This document shows positions 1-12,123 of a DNA stretch of 64,000 nt, piece after piece. The notes beneath the pieces were generated by a model. It saw nothing but the letters and a program-made list of their open reading frames with translations, did no database searches and was not told where the DNA came from. Made by a program: the position numbers and the translations under genes. Positions within the stretch are counted from its first letter, which is position 1. Each line of letters starts with the position of its first letter. The stretch is from Narthecium ossifragum. Taxonomy: Eukaryota; Streptophyta; Magnoliopsida; Dioscoreales; Nartheciaceae. The stretch covers positions 19,375,897 to 19,439,896 of the forward strand of contig OY986975.1 of assembly GCA_963920575.1 (NCBI GenBank), read 5' to 3'.

Positions 1-357
1 CTTGAACATCAACTGCTCAAATGCATGTCTTCTCAAGTTTCTATATGCTATTTCATGAACCATGATTCAGATTGTAAGAAAGTTTGTCAAGTTTTCTCAA
101 ATTCCTATATGCTACTTCATGAACCATACTTTCTAATATGCAGGTCTTCTCAAGTTTCTCAAGTGTCTTTAAGATGGTAAGCATTAGTCTCACATTTGGC
201 ACTACAGTGTGAAAGTTTCATGCTAAGAATTGACATCCTCATCAACCTTTTTTAAAGGCAAACAGGACCAGAGCAGGAGAAGGATCCAAAACATCTGCAA
301 GCTAATTGAAACATGGGTAAAGATTTGCGTACATGGCCACGTATATTACACATGCTC

Positions 358-482
358 CTCGATCGGTAGACGGTAGACGGTAGACGTCTACCGATCGAGA
401 ATGCTAATCCATCGGTAGAACTAGATCAGTACACATCTACCGATCAGATGATTCACACATCTAATCGGTAGATGTCTACTGA
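358..482. repeat. Cluster of TCGGTAGA / TCTACCGA inverted units
   Basis: Several copies of CGGTAGA and its complement TCTACCG occur within about 120 bp, including a tandem GGTAGAC triplet that folds onto GTCTACC around 365-400. The arms flank GATCG or GATC cores. No flanking element ends were recognised. It may be the repeat-rich part of an old LTR. Confidence 0.6.
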
Positions 483-735
483 TCACCGTGTACCACAATC
501 AGGGTCCTTGAAACATAGACTGATTTAAGTATTACTACTACAGCAAGCTGTAGAACTGATTTGGCAAAGTTTCCAATAATCGGGTCAGACTGATTTCACT
601 GGGCTGCATCGTTGCATGGCGCGATGAGAGTTTAGACTAGATCTAGAGGTTGGACCCGACCCAACCTGATACCTTCTGAGACTAGATTGAGACTGAATTG
701 CATATTCAAAGCTCAAACCAAATAAAACCAATGAA

Positions 736-870
736 GGGCTCGAGCCCTCTTGAAGATGCTGCTGGGTCCACCCGACAAGGGCTCAAGCCCACGAAATCCA
801 AGTTCTATCACTTGGACAATTTTGTACCAGGGCGCGAGCCCTTAGCCCTTTTCTTATGGGGCTCGAGCCC
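736..870. repeat. Four spaced copies of palindrome GGGCTCGAGCCC
   Basis: Perfect 12-bp palindromes are at 736-747 and 859-870. One-base variants are at 779-790 (GGGCTCAAGCCC) and 830-841 (GGGCGCGAGCCC). Spacings are 43, 51 and 29 bp, so this is not a simple tandem array. Confidence 0.75.
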
Positions 871-889
871 CGTTGAGGCTTCCATTTAG

Positions 890-2070
890 CCCGGTTTGGC
901 CTGGGGATAGGGTGGGGATGCCCCCCTCCCTCATCCAGTCATCCACCCCTCTTATTCCCCGTTTTATTCCCAAATAAAAATAGATTAACAAATGAGAGAT
1001 AACGTTGGCTATCCCCAAATTTGGGGATAAACTTATCATTATCCCCAGCAATAGTCACCACGATTTCTATCCTTATTCGAGTAAGAATTTTTTTTAGGAG
1101 GTTTCAAGCAAAGCATAGGGATGCGGGCCCACACATATTAATAAAATATGATGTGGCATGCTGACGTGGCAATGCATGCACATGCGGCCCCACGCATATT
1201 AATAAAAAAATGATTATTTTAATATATATTATTCAAATAATATAAATAATATATTTTTATATGATGTGGGCCATGACATGACATGTGGCATGTGAGCTCC
1301 ACTTATATCAATATTTTATTATAATAACATATTAGTAATATTATTTAATACAGTATGTGTGAGAAAATGTTTCTACGCATGCATATTTGTAAGCGAATAA
1401 AATTTTTTACACGCGTAGAAATATTTTCCCACGTATACTATATTAAATAATAATATTATTAATATTATTATAATAAAATATTGATATAAGTGGGGCCAAC
1501 ATGCACGTGTCATGCCATGATTGGCCTACATCAAGTAAAAAATATTACTTTATATTATTTTAATAATAATAAATATTAAAATAATCATATTTTATTAATA
1601 TATGTGGCTTGCAAAAGAATATAAAAAAATAAATTTTGTACAGTTTATGCACAAATACCGAAACTTAACTTAAAAATTTATTATAATATTATAATCTTGA
1701 ACGCGAAGCATGTCAAGATTCTCATAAATTTTGATCAAATTCTTAATATACCCTATTTTAGGGTATTTTCGGTATTTTGTAATAAAAAGCTACAATCCCT
1801 ACCCTTATTTCACATTCTATGTCCAAACACCATTTTCTTTATTATTGATCAAATTCTCAATATACCATATTTAAGGGCATTTTTTTTATATTTATTAATA
1901 ATAAAATACAATTTCTACCCTTATCTCACGTTCTACGACCAAACACAATTTTCTTATCTCAAACAATCATTAGTGGTTTATTCATGTTTTTCAACCAAAC
2001 ACCAAAAATGAAATAATATTATCCTCACCTTTTAACCTAGAATATGCTATCCCAATACCAAAGGGGGGCA
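890..2070. repeat. AT-rich foldback (MITE-like) element, copy 1
   Basis: The core 1182-1613 is a long imperfect inverted repeat centred near 1395. The left arm (ATATTAATAAAA, then ATGTGG, then CCACTTATAT) is mirrored in the right arm. The outer left 28 bp (about 1125-1153) repeats the arm tip, so the left end carries a partial tandem duplication. Flanks with short GGGGATA/TATCCCC repeats extend it to about 890 and 2070, although the exact ends are uncertain. A related copy lies at about 58020-58990, whose right flank matches the left flank of this one in reverse complement. No transposase is visible, so it is nonautonomous. The open frame at 1697-2011 is low-complexity and not believed to be a gene. 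Confidence 0.7.
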
Positions 2071-2690
2071 AGTGTCAAAGAGGCTTGAGCTTTTTTGTTA
2101 AATGGCTTAAGCCCTTAAACCGGGAATCATGTCTAAAAGGCACCTTCAACCTCGAAAATCAATTAATCCACTTTTAAGGAGTTTGCACTTGAAATCCATG
2201 TAAAATTATTAGAAATACATTCCCGTGAACTAACAAAGTCAAGTTAAAAATGTGTATTTTGTACCATCTCATCACGCTGCTTTTGGTCATACAAAAGTAA
2301 GCTCCAATCAAACTAAGTACGTTGCCAACCCCAATTGGGCCTTTTTGGCACAATTGGGTCCAACATAAACAAAGCTTACCAATCTAAAGCCATCAAATGC
2401 AAAGCTAGATCTAAAAGCTAAACTATTTGCTACAGTTATACCATAGTTGAAGAACATGACAAAATCCAACATTCAACTTCACAAATCATCCCCTCACCAA
2501 TCAACATATCTTGTGCTCTGATGCCTTATTAACTTCACCAATTAATCTTGATATTATCACTAATCATCCATCCTGTAGTATTGGATTCTTTTCTGCTCAA
2601 AAGAATTAATAATTTTTAACAGACATGGACACAATTCACCACATTTATAACCACTTTTAGCTCACTACTGCACAATGTCTCTAAGAGGAA
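2071..2690. other. Intergenic, nothing recognised
   Basis: AT-rich unique-looking sequence between the foldback element and the LINE 3' end. No open frame, RNA gene or repeat was recognised. Confidence 0.5.
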
Positions 2691-4440
2691 TTTTTTTTTT
2701 GAGCAATTGAGCCCGCAGGTTATGTAGAGTTTATATAGGATCAAAAAGCCAATTACAACCATACATCAACAAGAATATCACCCCCCTCACATCAACAAGT
2801 ATACCAACCAACCCAAAATTGTGAGAACCAATCTGTACTGTGAAAAAAACCAACCATACCCACCCCAGGAAATACAACACCTACTATACAACTCCAAACA
2901 CCAACAAAACTAGATATCAAGAGGAAAATCCCTTGGTATCTCAGATCCGGGTGCAAAGACCCAAGAACGGGACCAGCGATGAACCCTGCCTAGGTCAACC
3001 AGCCTATCCACTTGTCCCACAAGATCTCGATGCACAGATCTAAAGATGACTGTCCCAAAATGTGCTGAGATGCTATAAATATCTCTCAAAATATCGCAAA
3101 AATCCGTCGGCCAAGACAACCGACTATTGATGTATCCAATAAGAAAGGAACTATCAGATTCCAAAATCACTTTGACACAGCCAAGCTCACCTGCAATCTG
3201 AATAGCACGCTTAAAGGCATTGAGCTTTGTTTCATCCCTTGACTTTACTTCCACAGATTCTGATATAACTGCCCAGATTGAACCATCTTCTCTCTTAAGT
3301 AAAGCACCAATCCCACCAGATTTATTGTCCGCTGCAAAAGATCCATTGACTTGAGCAATACATATACCCATTGTTTGATTCGAAGCCACTTCCTTCACAT
3401 CAGAAACGAAACAACTACTTTGGTACTCTCTAACCCTCCTCCTAACACGGCAGAACAGAGCCTGAGCCTCCACTTTTTCAGACTTGAAAACAATATCATT
3501 CCTTGCACCCCACAAAGCCCAAAGACCAAAACACACCGTTGATTTGAACACTAGAGATTCCACATCACTTGATGAGTGTCCCAACATAGTAATCAAATCT
3601 TCAAAACAACCAAGCCGCGGAGTAGAAAAAAGAAGCCTCCATAGCGATTTTGCAAAAGTACACAAGAAGAAGAGATGAAGAGTGGATTCTCGGGCCAGAC
3701 CACACAATGGGCATTTATCATCCGAGATGTAACCAAAATGCCATAACGCGTCCCGAGTAGGCAATCTTCTATGAATAAGTTTCCAAATGAAAAACCGCAC
3801 TCAAGGACTGGTAGGAAGATGCCAGAGATTGATCCAAATAGAAGTAGAGAAGCGATGATCCTCCAAAATAGAGAGAAAGGGAACAGACAGAAACATATAA
3901 GCGGACCTGGATGTGATCTTACTTGTCGGATCAAAAGGCCAACACCATGAGTCTTGCAACTCAATAGAGATACTTGAAATCCTGGAAACCAAGCATTGAT
4001 CAAATATAGTTGTGAGTAGATTGAGATTCCAGGAGCCTCCAATCATTAAGTCAGCAACAACAAAGTCTTCAAGTTTCTTCCCCATTATATTCTGCGTCAT
4101 AGGGCATGGGATCCTAATCAGGGGGTCCTCATCAAGCCAAACATCATAGAGCATACTCACCTTACTATTTCTGCCGGGCTTGAAGATCAAGTCATTTCTT
4201 AACACCTTAATTTGCTTGAATACAGCCTTCCAAAATGAGGATGCAGAGCGTCTACAAGAGGTCGGTAGTAGTAATGATTCCCATCGATATTTAGCTTTCA
4301 CCAACCGAACCCAGCTTGATGACGCATTGTCTAACAGCCGTGCAGACTTAGAAAGAAATAGAGCCTGTTGCCATCTATGAAGATCTCTCATGCCAAGTCC
4401 GCCCTGCTCCTTGGGAATAGTCACGGTCTGCCAGCCCACC
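2691..4440 (-). pseudogene. 5'-truncated L1-type LINE (RT C-terminus, zinc-binding, RNase H)
   Basis: Read on the minus strand, the frame from 4440 contains the typical end of a plant LINE reverse transcriptase (PKEQGGLGMRDL). The RT-associated zinc-binding module follows (CPLC then H and C, with FFIWKLIHRRLPTRDAL just before it). An RNase H-like domain comes last, with the DETK glutamate, the LESDSS aspartate and a C-terminal VDRLVD. The usual first catalytic Asp (NxDGS) seems lost (QVNGSF). One in-frame stop (3801-3803) separates the RT tail from the zinc-binding part, and the two sides are otherwise in the same frame. The 3' end is a T-run at 2691-2700, that is a poly(A) tail on the minus strand. 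Only the last 1.75 kb of the element is present. The 5' breakpoint abuts a gypsy LTR scrap. Confidence 0.88.
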
Positions 4441-4574
4441 CGATCGGACACCCGGATCAAAAGTTATGGCCATCCAAAGATCTCATTCGGACGGATGGGA
4501 TCCGAATGCGTTCGGATCGCCTCGGAAGCTGCTCCGGATCGGACTCGGTCAGGTCCGCCCTTGGTCCTGCATCA
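4441..4574 (-). mobile_element. Fragment of gypsy LTR (start of LTR)
   Basis: The reverse complement begins TGATGCAGGACC and matches the start of the 3' LTR at 31087 onward. It includes the short coding overlap that ends SLDGHNF and then about 20 bp beyond. It stops where LINE sequence begins at 4440. The rest of the LTR is not found on the far side of the LINE, so this is a truncated relic. Confidence 0.8.
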
Positions 4575-6211
4575 ATTTTCCTACAAGAGAATAGATCAAG
4601 TAAAGAATTAAACATGATTTCAACAGCGTAAGGAATGGCGTATGTCTTAAAATAATAGGAAAGGAGCTGATAATTTCTACCGAAGAATTGAAGGTCAAAG
4701 GAACTTAAGCAGCTCACTGTTGCTACCAACACTTCTTATGTCGGTTCTAATTGACAAGCTCTTGCAGTCAATCTTAGAATGGCGTCACACACAAAAAAAG
4801 GCCATATAGTGTTACAAGAATACACAATGCGCACTAAAATGTCCAGTAATAGCTAGAATTGAAGCTAAACCTGTCACTGGCCTGAAAGAGCCGTATAGTT
4901 TATTCGATAGGAAACACAGGGGAAAAACCTAAGCCCATAAAATCAATTTAACTCGACACATCATTTATATAGATACTAAGTACACAGTGCCTCAAACTAC
5001 TAATATACCTGGTTATTGCAACACAGCAAATAGGATAGAACACCAGATGTGATGGTGCGCATAATACTCCAAGCCACCACCATTTGTTGTTATATGTGGC
5101 ATAAACATGAATATATAGCTACAATGTTATATTTTCTGTTTTTTTTTTGGGTCTACTGAACATTTAGAGGCACCTGGATTCAGTGTGATTTCTTCAGAAG
5201 CCTAGCTTCTCGTCAATCTTTTATGACTCAAAAATACACTGCCAGGCAGACCCTTAGTTACTCTCATTTTCAACAGACACAACAGAGGAATCGATGAAGA
5301 GCAAACAAAGATGAGTATCCAGCAACTCTCCTAGCTTTAATTCGCCTATCTTAAACCATAATAAAAAATCAATTAGTAGATGCAGCAAAAACACTGCCCA
5401 AGTGATCCTTGAAACAACAATAACACTGAATTCAGTGATATTTTCAAATCAACAACTTCATACAAGAGAAATTGACAGCTTAGGGGACCTTATAAAATAT
5501 ATTCCACCAAAAATTTAAGAAAAAGAAGAATTTTTTTCTTTCCAGTTTTGAAACTTTTACATGCGAATCAATTAGTGGTTCATAGCAATTCTGTAGTATC
5601 ATTAAGCCTATTCTATGTATATGTTCAATTAAGATCATCTATATTAATGAAGTCCTATCTCATAAAAACTCTAAGCACTTTTTGTATTTTCAAGAAATAG
5701 GACAAATGTTAGTGCTTGGAAATCAATTATAAGAGATTTCAGGGACATGTCAGTTCTCTATAAACGGACTAAATTAGCAAGAACAGCATCCAAATCCCAA
5801 TCAAATTACAGCCTATTAGTTTTGGAAGAGATAAATTTATATAAGAAACTTGTTTCAAGGAATTGGCTTTTGATACTATACTAGATACCTAAATATCCAA
5901 GTTCCTTATTTTAACTACTATCATAATTGAACAATAATTGGAGAATTGAAGGAAACTAGGATTGAAGCAAATAAATCATGAGAACAAAGAAAGGAAAGAA
6001 AGAACACCAGCTAGGAAAGAAACTCGAGCTCAAATCAAGTTGATTTCAAAGTTCTAATTTTGTTCCCAGAAAAAGACCAGCTTTCAGATCAAATCAAGCA
6101 AATCAAATCAAAATTGGGGGTATCCAAATTAGGGCATTACCATATTAGCCTCCCGAGTTTGGGTTCTTATACGATTCAAACCAGCAGTCTTCTTCTCCTC
6201 CATCCGAATCC
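4575..6211. other. Intergenic / upstream of CaaX gene
   Basis: No coding exon, RNA gene or complete element recognised. The last few hundred bases are presumably promoter and leader of the gene at 6212. A purine-rich stretch (about 5940-6020) precedes it. Confidence 0.5.
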
Positions 6212-6460
6212 ATGGCCCCTATCGTATTCTGGAAATCGAAGAAGAAAGAAGAGGAGAAGCCGGAACCACCTAAGAAAAGGAAGAAGAAGAAGGCGGCACC
6301 GGTGGCGAAGGAGGAGGAGCCGGAGCCGTCACCGGAGGAGCTGTATAGTATGGATTATTTGAATAGGTATGGGCCAGGGGGGTATAGTTTTAGGGCGGAG
6401 CTGGAGGCGGCATGCAACGTGTTCAGCGATGAGAATTCAAACGGGTGTTCCATCATGTGA
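6212..6460 (+). CDS. Small lysine-rich protein with C-terminal CaaX box
   Basis: An 82-residue intronless frame. The start is chosen at 6212 because the ATG sits in a good plant context (CCATGGCC). Residues 9-35 are dominated by Lys, Glu and Pro with a KKRKKKK core. Residues 40-65 hold a YSMDYLNRYGPGGYSF segment that looks structured rather than low-complexity. The last four residues are CSIM, a Cys-aliphatic-aliphatic-Met arrangement of the kind recognised by protein farnesyltransferase. From general knowledge of such motifs I infer a prenylated, membrane-associated protein. I do not recognise the family and assign no activity. It stands alone, with the MULE inserted 845 bp downstream. Confidence 0.72.
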   Translation: MAPIVFWKSKKKEEEKPEPPKKRKKKKAAPVAKEEEPEPSPEELYSMDYLNRYGPGGYSFRAELEAACNVFSDENSNGCSIM

Positions 6461-7304
6461 TGTGTCATCCACCCATTGGCTGCTTCTTTTTTTTTTTTGA
6501 GTTTTTCTAAGCTTTTATATGGATGAATTTTAATTAATAATTGGGCTTATTACTAGATTAAGTTTTCTTCTCTTTTTTTTTTTGGTTGAGTCTTTGATTA
6601 GGTTTGTCTTGTGTGCAAGATAATATGATTTTGCAGATTTTAATGATTGGACTTTTTTCTTTTTAATTTTCTCATGTTCTCTCTTTATTTTTGATAGACT
6701 GTCGAATGATCAGAAAAAAAACTAATTAGATCGTTCTGAGACAAACAAGATTTTTATCAAAGAATTTTCTTTACCGATCGATCAATCTAGGAGCAAGAAA
6801 TATGTAGTTTGAGTCGATCGCCGTCATTGAAGTAATTTAATTTTTACGTGGAATGGTAGAACAGCGAGCGTAGTTTATAGCGAGAATGACATGAAAAAGG
6901 ATTTACTCAGTCATCAACCAAATATTGATGAAATTTTTTTGACCTTGATTCTTGCTTTATGTATTTCTACATAGAACAAAAAGACAGGGGACTGAATCTA
7001 GGACTTTCTGGATCTTACTAGAAAAATGGTAACCACAGTAGTAAAGTTTCTTACTAAGAATCAACATCCATGAATCATGTTCATCGTGTCTTTTAATCAG
7101 AACAGAAGATGGATCTAAAAATACAATATAGAGCAGTTATCACATTTCAGAACAAGATATAGTAATAGTGAAAAATATATCGGCAAACTCTTCGAACTTT
7201 TAGACAAATCAGCAACCAGTAGCAATACTAATCATTACAAATATCTGGTGCTAAAAAAATGTTAAATCGCTGCACATTTTCGGCTTAAGCATAATTATAG
7301 GTAA
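6461..7304. other. 3' flank of CaaX gene up to the MULE
   Basis: T-rich 3' region with no further gene seen. The last ten bases (7295-7304) are the left target-site copy of the MULE. Confidence 0.5.
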
Positions 7305-7430
7305 GGGAAATTAGTTTTTAGTACCCTCTAATTTCAAGTTTTTACAATCTGATATCCTCTAATTAGGAAATGTCACTTTAGTATCATCTAATTACAATGT
7401 AGTTCGATTTAGTATCCTATCGTCAGACGG
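7305..7430 (+). repeat. MULE left terminal inverted repeat
   Basis: Inverted match to 20825-20949. It probably contains the promoter of the GRF gene, since its start codon lies about 280 bp further in. Confidence 0.88.
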
Positions 7431-7710
7431 CGTTAGTCGCCGTTCACCCAAAACCACTCACGTGCGCTCACTTGAGTGGTTTTCCTTACTCTCCCGCCAT
7501 AGGAAGGCGGTATTCCATACTCTCCCTCCATCCTATAACTACCGTGAAGGGGGTTTAGATTAGGGTTTGAAAGGCTCTCTTCAACGATCTGAAATCCATG
7601 TAGAAATCCGTCGATCGGAGTAGTTCTTCGTCGGAGATCATGCCAGGTATGGTTTAAGTCTCATATTGTGCTCTATTGCACTCTACAAAAGGATTTGGGT
7701 GGCCAGCTCC

Positions 7711-8302
7711 ATGTCGTCGTCGTCGTCGCAGGGAAGTTCACGAGCTAGTGGTAGCTCCATCTCCTCCCTAAGAGGAAGGAGACCTGTCTATGAGTGTTTT
7801 TGCGGGTATAAGACCCTTTTGAGGACTTCATGGACAGATAGTAACCCTGGAAGAAGATTCTTATGTTGTCCAATCCCTAAGGTACTTTGGTTCATAAGTG
7901 ATTAAAATTTCATGAATTTCTTTGTATTACGAGAGTAATTACTGATGTTTTGTTTTGTTTTGTTTACACATGAAGGATCGTGGGGGTTGTGGTTTTTGGG
8001 TTTGGTTTGATGCAGAGACCTGTGCCCGTGGTAGACAAGTGATCAGTGAATTGAGGGATAAGTTGAAGAATTCAGAGGTAATGCTTGAGGATTGTCAGAA
8101 GAAAGTGGAGACACTGCTAGGAGAGTTGCGTTCATCAAGGGAGAGAGAGGAGAAGGCCATGGCAGAAAAGCAAAGCCTGAGGAGTTGCTTGGATGAAAAA
8201 GACAGAGTTGTTCATGTAGGGAGGTCGAGGATTTATCTAAGTGTTCTGATGTTGTCATGTATTGCAGGACTTGTCTTGCTTTATTATTGTCTCAAACTGT
8301 GA
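7711..8302 (+). CDS. GRF-type zinc-finger / coiled-coil / membrane-anchored protein carried by the MULE
   Basis: Two exons, 7711-7881 and 7976-8302 (phase 0, GT at 7882, AG at 7974-7975), giving 165 residues. Residues 1-22 are Ser-rich. Residues 27-68 form a GRF zinc finger: C29-x-C31-G, TSWTDSNPGRRF at 39-50, C52/C53, then CGFWVWFD from C62. Residues 76-135 are a charged heptad-like coiled coil, and 143-161 a hydrophobic segment near the C-terminus. The start at 7711 is preferred over an in-frame ATG at 7666 because the Ser-rich leader starts here. GRF fingers bind nucleic acid in other proteins. A role here, such as a MULE helper protein, is inference. Unlike the transposase, this frame has no stop or frameshift. 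Confidence 0.8.
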
Positions 8303-8691
8303 AGCAGAGCATATAACTTTATTCTAATCTAATGTATTTTTTATGCTCTGTTACGTCATTTTCCAGTGCAATGTAACTCTATTCTAATCTAATGTAATCT
8401 GAGATATTGCACAATTGTTGTTTCCACTCAGATTGATTACTCAGACTGAATGCACAATTAGCCTAGCATACAACAGTAATTGTTGTTTCCACTCAACACA
8501 ATAACTACTGAGTCTCACAAATTAGATTGCTGCTATATAAAATTAGACTAGCTGAGTCTCACACAATTAGCTAAGTTTCACAAGATTAACATCAAATTTG
8601 TACAATCACACATGTTAGATTGCTGGTACACAAAACTGGTTACATCAAATTTGTACAATCACACATGTGAGCCTTCACAGCTAGTTACATT

Positions 8692-8930
8692 GAATGTTCC
8701 AAACCCCCTGCTACACAAAATTAGCTGCCACTACTTCAGTAACTGTTGTGTTAAATTCACCACAGCACAAAAATAAATGTTTGTCATCATCACAGCTGGT
8801 TACACATCACAGCTGGTTACATCAAATGTTCCAAACCCCTTGCTATACAAAATTAGCTGCCAATGCTACAATAACTGCTGTGTTACATTCACCACAACAC
8901 AAAAATAAATGTTTGTCATCCTTGCTTATA
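8692..8930. repeat. Two-copy direct repeat downstream of transposase
   Basis: A block of about 105 bp (GTTACAT...GTTTGTCATC) occurs at about 8684-8790 and again at about 8818-8922, with scattered differences. It lies between the 3' ends of the convergent GRF gene and transposase, inside the MULE. Confidence 0.75.
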
Positions 8931-10109
8931 AGATCTTCCTTTCAACCTTTCCAGTTCGTGTTCTTGTTTGTGGCCGTCTACCACTCTGCCCAGGTTGTGG
9001 CTGAGGCATCACATGTTGCTGGTTGTTACTAATTTGACTAGTCTGCGAGTCAAATATTTGACTTGGCTGGGACCCATAAGTGAACTGCGAACAAAACATA
9101 ATAGTTAATAGGATAACATGTGAGACATGAAATGAACATAAATGACACTTACACTTACAGGTTGTGTGCCATGTGCTCCACTCCCTTTCCCATTGCCTCT
9201 GCCAATTCCTCCACTGCCTACTCCAGAACCTCTTCCTATACCTCCAGCTCCAGACCCTCTGAACTCCAGCTCCCTTGCATACTCTAGAACCTCTTGCTAG
9301 ACCTCCAGCTGATGCTGAGCCAGTAGCTGATGTGCCACTAGAAGGGCCAATAGTGTCACTAGCAGGGCCAGATGTAGCAGCTGTTGGTCCTTCCTTGGGT
9401 TTAGGGGCTGGGGGCCTCTTGCAGCCCCTTTTGTTGTGCCCCCAGCCCCAGCAATTCTTGCACCTCACTGTGGTATTTCTCCTCTTCAATTTTCTAGGGT
9501 CATGTGGTTCATCTGGCTGCCTCCTCCTGAATTTCTTAGGCCTACCAGGTTGCCTTCTGTATGGAGGAGGTAGTATTGGGTCTCCAGCAGCCTTAGGCCA
9601 CATTCTCTGGCCATTCACTGGTCTGATTAAGTTGATGTAGCTTTGAAGATACTTGTCTCTTTTATACCAGTCATCAATAGAGTGCTAAACCCTCAGCCTA
9701 GCATCAAATATGCAGCAAATGGCATGTATACATGAAATACCAGTCAACTGCCAATAATTACAGCTGCATGACTTTGCCTCCAAGTTTACTATGAACCTAT
9801 CCAATCATTGAGTTGCAACTTCATATAACTTATCCTCAGACCATGTGCATGAACATAACTTAGCCTTGTCCTTCATCCTTTCCAACTGGTTTTGAATGTT
9901 TTTCCCATAATCTCCCATCTGGTTATGAATCTCCTCCCTCCTATCCCTCATTCTAGTCATGAGCTGAACTCTAATCTCCTCAAACATTGTCAGAATTGGC
10001 TTCTCCCTTGCACTTTGTATTGAAGAGTTGAATGACTCGGCCAGATTATTGGTTATGTTGTCATTCTTATGATGAAAATTGATAGCATCCTTACACCAGT
10101 ACCTGGGTT

Positions 10110-10114
10110 CCAAC
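10110..10114. other. Left target-site duplication (CCAAC) of LTR element
   Basis: CCAAC occurs here and at 18206-18210, immediately outside the two LTRs. Removing one copy and the element rejoins the transposase reading frame (YLRQL then EPRYW). Confidence 0.92.
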
Positions 10115-11669
10115 TGGTACGCTTTGAAAAGTGTCGTTACCTTAACAAGGACGCCAAAATTACAAATTTATAATCCGAATCACTACTAACTACTTAAGGG
10201 GTAGATAGCTATGAGTCCGGGTCGGTCCACAGGGAAAACAGGATTAAGTCTAATTACCGCGCATAGTTCTAAATCCAAAAGTTAAGGGAAATGGATGATA
10301 GTTGGTCTTTTAAACTAAATTGGGAGAATAAAAATAGGAGAAAAAGGCTAGGAAGTTCTAATCCGTAATTGAGAGCTATTTAGGCATTCCTAGGATAAGA
10401 GCAATTCATTAAGTTCAAGATGGTTTTCTAGGGTTGATAGAAGATCGGCTAGGTCCACTATCACTCAACATAGATTCATTAGAAGCCTATGTCGGAATGA
10501 AGAACAAATCAGCGGATAATTGGTATGAAAATAATCAAAGTGGTTCTAGCATTTTGAGATCGCCTAATCGATAAAGATAAAGAATGAATCGTAGGTTACA
10601 ATCATAGGTCTTAATGGTTCTAGTATTAAGGCAGTGGTTCTAGCACTCTTACAATCATAAGCTAGGGTTTAGAATCCAATTCAAAGATCTAACATGGTTC
10701 TAGCATGAAAGCAACTTGAACAAGTCCTAATCCTAGCCTCTAACATGCAATGCTCAAAACCAGCGAGCGTAAACTCAGCGTAACTTTCACATCCGAACTC
10801 GAAACGAGGCGATTCAAGATTCGTTGGAAAGCTAAGACAGAGATCTACAACTTTTATGTTTTGAGTTTTCACAAAATCCGGCTGTATACCCACGGAAAAA
10901 CCAAGACAAGACAGACCGAAATTAGGGCACAAAGAGCAAACAATACACTCACCATAAGAAAGATTACCAATAGATATATAAAATCCGAATTTAATCCATT
11001 AAATCATCATAAAATACATGCTCTGATCCATAGGAAAACCGAAATAAACTCCCTATTACATCATAGAATTTCCTAGAATAAAGATTTAGCTACTCATCTT
11101 GAAGAAACGATCCATCGAGGAAGGTTGATGACGCGCTCCCGCCATGGATCTATCTTCAAGACCTAACCCTAATGTTTATTGAGGAAGAAGAACCAATGAA
11201 ACACCCAGGAGGAGAGGAAAATTCGTCTATGGGTGGCTGCCAAAAATCCTCTCACAAGGTCTATTTATATGCCTTAATTAAACACTAACTCGGATTAGAT
11301 CTCAGCCCTTTATTTTTCGCAACTGCTTCTTTTGCTCCTCTGTACTAAAAATAGCATATCTTCCTCTAGGAAACTCCAAATTACGAACCGTAAAAAGTTC
11401 TGGAATCTAGACTTCAAGAGCTTTCTAACCATATATAGCACATCATCTGGTTCTTCTTAAGCAGGTACAGTTTAATCTTCAAATATGGCCCACCTTTGCT
11501 CCTTTGACTTCGCAGGTTCTTTATTTGTTCGTTTTAGCACCAAACTTGATCTAACCTTCGTTGAAGACTCTTATATCTGAAATGCACCATAGACCATCAA
11601 AATAACATTGCTCGGAGGCTAACAAGACTTAGTTAAAGGGGCGATTTGTGCACTTTTCACGCGTTATCA
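10115..11669 (-). repeat. 3' LTR of Athila-like element
   Basis: Starts TGGTACGC and ends GTTATCA on the plus strand. It aligns with 16587-18205 throughout, with uneven divergence. The small open frames inside both LTRs (for example 10681-10932 and 17157-17420) are paralogous LTR sequence and not genes. Confidence 0.92.
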
Positions 11670-11683
11670 CACCCCCCAACTTG
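11670..11683 (-). promoter_or_regulatory. Polypurine tract
   Basis: Read on the minus strand this is AAGTTGGGGGGTG immediately before the 3' LTR, the position and composition expected for the plus-strand priming site. Confidence 0.8.
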
Positions 11684-11974
11684 ATCTTTGCTAGTTCTCG
11701 AGCAAAGCAAGATAAAAATAAACATAAAGCAGTAAACCTAACTAGCCACTATCGTAGGTCTCACGATTACACTTAGCATGAGTAAATACTTCAACATATT
11801 TACTCATGATCGAAAATAACTTTAACACTCCCGTGTGTGAATAGAGTTCCACATGCTTCCGAGTCTCCATTATATCCAAACATTCAACTATTCAAGATCA
11901 CCATTCTGAGTCAGCATATATTTTCCACTTATCACATAACAATCTCTGTTCTTCTCTCTTTTCTTTTTTACAAG

Positions 11975-12123
11975 AAACTTCAACTGTTTTACGCGAACAG
12001 CACGCTGGCTAGGCTCACTGCCCGGTTACTAAATATGAAGTCATTTTTTTTTCATTTCATTTCAAGTAATTCAACTGTTTTACGCGAACAGCACGCTGGC
12101 TAGGCACACTGCCCGGTTACTAA
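11975..12123. repeat. 91-bp spaced direct repeat
   Basis: A block of about 55 bp beginning CAACTGTTTTACGCGAACAG is at about 11977 and again at about 12068, nearly identical. It lies inside the noncoding 3' part of the LTR element. Confidence 0.8.

Larger units (their letters stand above)
1..890. other. Intergenic DNA with two palindrome clusters
   Basis: I see no convincing gene here. A 63-codon open frame at 698-889 lies over the GGGCTCGAGCCC repeats and looks incidental. The only clear structure is the two palindrome clusters listed separately. Confidence 0.6.

Noticed and set aside
10681..10932. 83-codon frame, with a paralogous 87-codon frame at 17157-17420
   Set aside because: Both lie at equivalent positions in the two LTRs of one element and show no protein family features.
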